A stretch of 64,000 bases of DNA from Charina bottae. Taxonomy: Eukaryota > Chordata > Lepidosauria > Squamata > Charinaidae. The notes beneath the pieces are model-generated. The model searched no databases, had not been told where the DNA came from, and worked only from the letters and a program-made list of their open reading frames with translations. The stretch lies in NCBI GenBank assembly GCA_023362775.1, contig JALMGJ010000004.1, positions 33,349,429-33,413,428 of the forward strand, written 5' to 3'. The position numbers were made by a program, and so were the translations under genes. Of the stretch, positions 58,555 to 64,000 are shown piece by piece. Every line of letters starts with the position of its first letter. The stretch's first letter is position 1.

Positions 58555-60710
58555 CAAGGAAAAACTTTGGAATATGTGCCCTTCAATCTGTAATCATTAT
58601 AAACTGAACACAGTTACCTGGTATTTATGAACTGTTTCAAAGAAAGAGAGTTCTTTTTATGGGCATACTTAAATATTCTTGAATTGTAGATTTTTAAGCT
58701 ACCTGGTTTTATGAAACACAGACCTTTACTCCCTGTAGTGACCAGTCTGTCATTTTTCATTGAAACAGATTCAATGAATAATGCACCTACAGTATTGGCA
58801 TCAGTAAAAAGAAAGCAGCAGATATGCTAGGAGTGTTTTTTTTTCCTGACATGTGTGAGAAACATTTAAACCCTTTGAAGTTCTGTTACTACAAAAGAGC
58901 AAAAAAATTGCCAGACTAGTATACTACACAACTATTGGTTGGTATTAGCTTTGAATGGGATGTCATTCTGGGTATGATAATTGTATTCTGTGAGGTAAAT
59001 TTTCTTCCTAGATCAGAAAATAATAATCAGAGAACAGATTCTGTAGCAGAATTATACTATTAATTTATTTATTGCACTTATGCACTGTTCTCCTTCAAAG
59101 ACCACCAAACATCTTACAGTATATAGCTCAGGGAGGGTCTATATCTCAGAACCATGAAAAATCCTGTGCTGTGCAATGCATGAACAAATCCTAGGTTTCA
59201 TCCATGGCACTTCCAGTTGAGGAGGAGGAGGAGGAATAAAAACGGGTGAAGAGATAGACTACTACCTGACAGTTTGAAAAGGAGAACTGGGGCAAGAAGT
59301 CTGTGCAAGTTTGCCTGAGGACAGGACAGTCTTTCAGTACAACTTCTGGGATGAGATGACATTAGTGGGCAGAGCATTATAGCCCCACTAGTTCAAACTC
59401 CTGTCCTCAGTGGTAGACAATTCCACTGTATTGTACTGATAGCAAAAGATCGTGGCCTTTTCCCTCCTGCCTTGAGAGGCACAGAGAGATGGCTAATCAA
59501 TAGTAACATTGATCCCTGAACCAGGAAAAAAAGATTACCCTTTTCTCAGAGGAAAAGGGAAGACTGTGGTAAAATCCTTATTCCTTTATGATATATTCTT
59601 TTCAGTTGAATGGAAGAGATTTATGGTGAAGCTTTAAATTTAAATTTTAATATACTGAAACATTTCTAGATAATAATATAGTTTAAAAGATCTTAAATAA
59701 ATTATAAAGGAATATACTCTTTCATTTCTACTGGGACATAAAAGCAGACAGCTTCTAATGGTAATAATAGACAGACACTGGGTAAGAATGGGAGAAGGTA
59801 AAAAGAGTTGTAAATCTTCATCTCCCATTTCTAGACAGTCCTGATCACCAATGACCTCCCTTTGCAGGGAAAAAGGGAATCAATCACTTTATTGACAGAT
59901 TGATCTGGCCCTAAGGGAAGGGATTCATTGAGAAGAGGGGCCCAGCTAGGTTTCATCAAACTGAATATGGGGGGATTCACAGGTTACATCTGGCTCATGG
60001 AGTAGACATAATCCATTGCTGGAGTTGATGTTATTGAATTGGACAGCTAAATAACCACTCTGATGAAAATTAGCTTTCAGTGTTTCAGTTCTGTTCTCAG
60101 TGGTCCTTTTACCTCCAGAGAGCACATAATGGCATCTTGGCAGAGTAGTCTCAGTGCTGAGTTTCAAAATAGCTTCAGCTGGGCAAAATTTCAGCAGTCC
60201 TGCATGGTTGTTACTTTCCCAATTTCTCTCCAAATGATTGCTGTTCTGAGGAAAGTGATCAATACTCTGTGTGAGATACCTCACACAGAGGTGTGTTGGG
60301 AGCTAGAGTTTCTCAGGGCAAAAACATCAGTTATATCAAACACTCAATAGGCATATAGCTCCATGGTTGAAATGGGTATTGTGAAATATCCATTAAACCA
60401 TACGTAGAGAGGGAAAAGAAAATGCCATAATTAACTAGTATTTGAAGGGTCTCTACTTCATGATGGCAGGGAGAATGAACTGTTTCAAATGGCTTCATCC
60501 TAGCATGTAATGAAGATTCTTATCTAGTCATACCATGTTGAGTATCTGTGAAGTTTCTGCCAAGTTCAGGCAAGGAAACCTGCCACTCCCTGAATGTGGG
60601 ATGTATGCTTGCTTAAAATAAACAGTGATGATGTCTTTATTGGAAAACACTTCCCTTGACTCAGAAATTCTTTGTCAGTATATGGCAGTCTAAAATATTC
60701 CAGTCTTGGT
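58555..60710. other. no gene recognised
   Basis: A (GGA)n run of five units near 59221 is the only simple repeat. The open frames at 59946-60350 oppose each other and have no motif. Confidence 0.55.
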
Positions 60711-60719
60711 TGAAATAAT

Positions 60720-61110
60720 CAAGAAGGTGATGGTTTTTTAGCTTTAGATGTATTTGGATGAAACTGATTATCTGGTTGCATTTCAACTGGAGCTTCATCT
60801 AGGATATGATACTGAGAATGTTTTGCTTATCTTGGTGAATGACCTGCACCAGAAACTAGATGGGGGAAGTACAACCGCAGCTACTTCTGGACCTGTACGC
60901 AGCTTTTGATATCATTGACCCTGACATCTTTCTAGGCTATCTGGCAGAGTTAGGATTTGGGAATCCTGTTTTACAATAGTTCCAGCTGAATTACATCAAG
61001 ATGGTGGTGCTGATGGACTTCGGTTAGTCTTCAAGGTCGCTCACCTGAGTGTCCTGCAATTGTCCCCTACGTTTGTTAACATCTATAAGAAACCATTAGA
61101 CCAGAAGTCT
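60720..61110 (+). mobile_element. Decayed L2 reverse transcriptase
   Basis: Frames give LDETDYLVAFQLELHLGYDTEN, LVNDLHQKLDGG, DLYAAFDIIDPDIFLGYLAELGFG and a ...NIYKKPLDQ remnant in L2 order, with stops and small indels. An old copy. Confidence 0.65.
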
Positions 61111-61114
61111 AAAG

Positions 61115-62145
61115 AAACAAGATGTTCATGTTGAAGCTACAGGGTAGCAGATGGATTCCCACCATCCTTCCACAACCCCTGCACACTATCTCCCAGTAAA
61201 CTGCATGTGCAATGCTAGTTACTTGATGAAGTTTTGTAATTTGCCTGCACTTAGTTCTGGCCGAGATTCAAAATAATCTAGCGAAGCTTTTCTTTGTGCA
61301 CCCACACTATGCTTCAGCATGCCCTGATGTACTGATTCAGACTTTTGAGGCTTTGTTAAGCCTATTTTTATACATAATTGTAAAATGTCAATTATGCAAA
61401 ACTGATTTCAAAGAGCCTGAAGGTAAATATGTTGATTTAAATATAGCTAAATAAAGGTCAGGCCTAAAATAAATAGCTCTCACCATTGTTGTTTTTTCTC
61501 AATCACATTTATCCACTTTATAAATAGGTGAATACAAAAACAAGAGCTTTAAAGAATGACTTCATATAAGCAGTAATTCAGTATCTTGTTAAGTCATTAG
61601 GCACAATAGGCATCCCAAGAAATACATGGTGCAAAATATTTCCATATAATCTTAGAAAGCTTAATAGCATAAAGAAATCAGTTGAACTCCACCTACTTAA
61701 GCATGAAGCTCTGAAAAGACCATGTATCTTCTGAAGAATGGAAATCAGAACAACAGATGTAATATTCAGTGGTCAAAATTGGTTGTGAATGTTCTGCAGC
61801 GATGTCATTATCCCAACAGTGAGAGTTTCTGCTGGTCCCAAATTCCAAAGGAGTCAATCAATCAGGGGTAATTATGGTAGGGTGGCTGGGTCAAAACAGT
61901 TGCATGCTCAGGACATGAAAAAAAGAGGCAGTCACATGGTCATAGCCACCATCTTAATCCTTGCTCCTGCAGTTGCACCTGCAATTGCTACATGTACGCC
62001 CCCCCCCCAAAAAAAGAGCAATACCGCCTGGTTTCATTGGCATGGCAAGAAGCTTGATGAATGCATGCCACCAGAACATAGGATATTAATCCCATAAACT
62101 TACTATGAAAAAAATGTGGTCCATCTCACAGTCAAGAATTAACTG
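61115..62145. other. no gene recognised
   Basis: A C-run at 61998-62008 and no coding motif. Confidence 0.5.
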
Positions 62146-62149
62146 ATAG

Positions 62150-64000
62150 TGGGGACTCCGAGTCAGCTGCCAGCTCGACAAGTCAGGTTTTTTAAAACCT
62201 GGCTAACCTTTCCCTGCTTTGCGGTGGTCTATGGAAATTATAGGACCACTGAAGTTCTCCCTGGAGAGGGGAGAAGCAGAAGATTACTCACGGGGTCGTC
62301 GGAACTGCCCCCTCCTGCTTTTTTTCTGTGGTTTTTTGCTACGGAGAGAGCAGGGGCTGGAGACAGTGAAGCGATTGGAGAGAACCACACAAGCTCTTAG
62401 AGGGAATCGTAAGTTAGAGCTAAAGCTGGCTTTTAGATCACTTTATTTTATTTTTTCATTTAAATTGGACTGCTTTACCATCTAGGGTCTTTCTTTGGAT
62501 ATTGCACAAAATGTTGGCAATTTTGTACTTTCTTTGCTATAACAATTAAGATGGAAATATAATGGATTTTATGTCTGAAGTATAATAATGCTTACATTTT
62601 TTATTTTTTTACTTTTTATCTTTCTAATTTACCAGAAGACTCAATCCCAGTTGGAAGTATAAGAGTTGATATTAAACAGCTTGTGAATATACTTTGTTGG
62701 ATTAACATTTGAACTGGATTTTTCTTTTTCTTTTCTTTTTATAATGGTAGAAATTTAGTTTCTCTTTCTCTTTTTATGAACTGTTTGAGGTATTACCTTC
62801 TTGCCTATTTTTGATTATTGAAACTTTTTATCTTCCTTTATTTTTTTTTTATAAAAAAAACTTTTTGCTTAATGGACTATGCCGGTAATTTTCCATGAAT
62901 AGATCAGCTGACCATCTATTTGTTTTGGCTAGAACGGCCGTTGTTGAAGCCTGAAAACAAGAGGGGGTGGAGAAGAATGGGTTTCTCAACAGTAACTGCA
63001 GCAGTAACTCAAGCAATTCAAGAATTTAAGGTGGAGATTTGTGAAGCCCTCTCGGATATTGCAAAATCACTGGAAATTTTAATTTTATTTTTGCAAGATC
63101 AGGAACAAAAAGAACAAAAAATAGAAACGGAAGCAGAAGAAAAAAACTTTGAGATAGAAGAAGGGCAAGAAGGGGGAATTTCAAACACATTGATTCAAAA
63201 AATCTTTCTTACACCCGATATGAGACAGACAATAAAACAATATAACTTTGGCACAAACATATTGGGACAGTTGTGGTTAGGACAAAGGCTGAATATGCAA
63301 TTTGATAGATATTGTGTAACATGGGTTCTGACACACTATAAGAGATATAGAACAAAAAAGGTTACATATTATGACTTTGGTATAACTTGAATAAGAGATT
63401 TAACATTAGGTGGGATAATAAAGGTATTGAAACCATGGATTTTAACCGGATATTGAGTTTGTAAAAGTATTAATTATTAGTAATATAACTGTTGGGAATA
63501 TTAAATGTTAAAAATTAATATGTGAAACTGTATGGATGTATAAAAATATGATATTTTAATCATAGATAAAAGGTTATAAAACCAGTGATACAAATATAAA
63601 TTGTTGTTATAGAGTACTTGGAAAATAGAAAAAAAATTAGGGAGATATATGAAGGATGGGATGTTAAGTTTGAATTAGAATTAATATTATTATAAGATGA
63701 CTTATTTTTATAATTACTAGTATGAATACTATTGAGAACTGTTGTTAGGTTATGTATTAGGGGAATAAATAGATATAAAAATTTGTTAAATAGGTAAATA
63801 TGTAGGAGGATGTAGATTATGGTATAATTGTAATCTAAATATAGATTAAGTTTAAATTAAGGTTGTTTTTATGGATATGTATGAATAGAATATATTTTAT
63901 TTTACTAGAATTAGAATAAAATACAAATTACTGTAGAGATAAAATAAGGCCTTTATTTGCTATATATATGTTTTAAGACTAATTGGATTTTATTAAGGAT
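62150..64000 (+). mobile_element. Possible L1-like 5' region and ORF1 remnant
   Basis: A GC-richer leader (62150-62400) precedes A/T-rich sequence and a 156-codon frame (62920-63390). From its internal methionine at about 62980 that frame encodes an amphipathic, probably coiled-coil stretch (TQAIQEFKVEICEALSDIAKSL, then Glu/Lys-rich), as at the start of L1 ORF1 proteins. No RNA-recognition domain follows; 63400-64000 is very AT-rich with no frame. The element may continue beyond the window. The assignment is tentative. Confidence 0.38.

Overview
The window reads as intergenic or intronic DNA from a squamate reptile (snake or lizard). It is AT-rich and dense with retroelements of several clades together: a BovB/RTE LINE, L2/CR1-type LINEs with the squamate tail (GCCCAGAGT...GGGAGATGGGCGGT then AAAT repeats), L1, an R4-like and a Jockey/I-group (Vingi-like) LINE, Penelope elements, two tRNA-derived SINE families, solo LTRs and short non-autonomous hAT DNA transposons. 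I see no intact host gene, rRNA, true tRNA gene or CRISPR array. The species cannot be named from this window alone.

Layout. 1-5 kb: an L2 tail, a 1.35-kb solo LTR (1325-2672) and a 1.03-kb hAT transposon (2997-4024) carrying a GC-rich fragment that resembles the N-terminal half of cysteamine dioxygenase (ADO). 7-11 kb: an L1 copy with 5' inversion (7676-8476), a Vingi-like LINE (8573-10135, minus) and a 142-bp hAT. 11-15.5 kb: no gene seen. 15.5-22 kb: a minus-strand solo LTR, a BovB relic, a SINE, an L1 3' end with a 47-bp nested insert, and a decayed L2. 22.4-25.6 kb: a head-to-head Penelope rearrangement abutting a truncated LTR of the 1325 family. 27.6-30.6 kb: a long L2 LINE interrupted by a second hAT of the ADO-carrying family and flanked by inverted copies of its target. 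30.7-45 kb: SINEs, one L1 end, an R4 fragment and much plain sequence. 46-50 kb: two more hATs and a palindromic Penelope insertion. 50-53.4 kb: a BovB LINE with three younger insertions. 53.8-64 kb: a SINE, a short solo LTR, a hAT MITE, an L1 end, an L2 relic and an L1-like 5' region running off the window.

The coding content belongs to transposons and is broken by stops, frameshifts, deletions or nested insertions. Many insertions are bounded by target-site duplications (TSDs) readable directly: 8 bp for hATs, 5 bp for LTRs, 11-19 bp for L1s and SINEs, 13 bp for the palindromic Penelope. The most unusual object is the hAT with the ADO-like fragment. Next are the Penelope palindrome, whose ends carry hammerhead-ribozyme-like motifs, and the inverted duplication around the L2 LINE. 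Family names rest on remembered protein and terminal motifs; no database search was possible.
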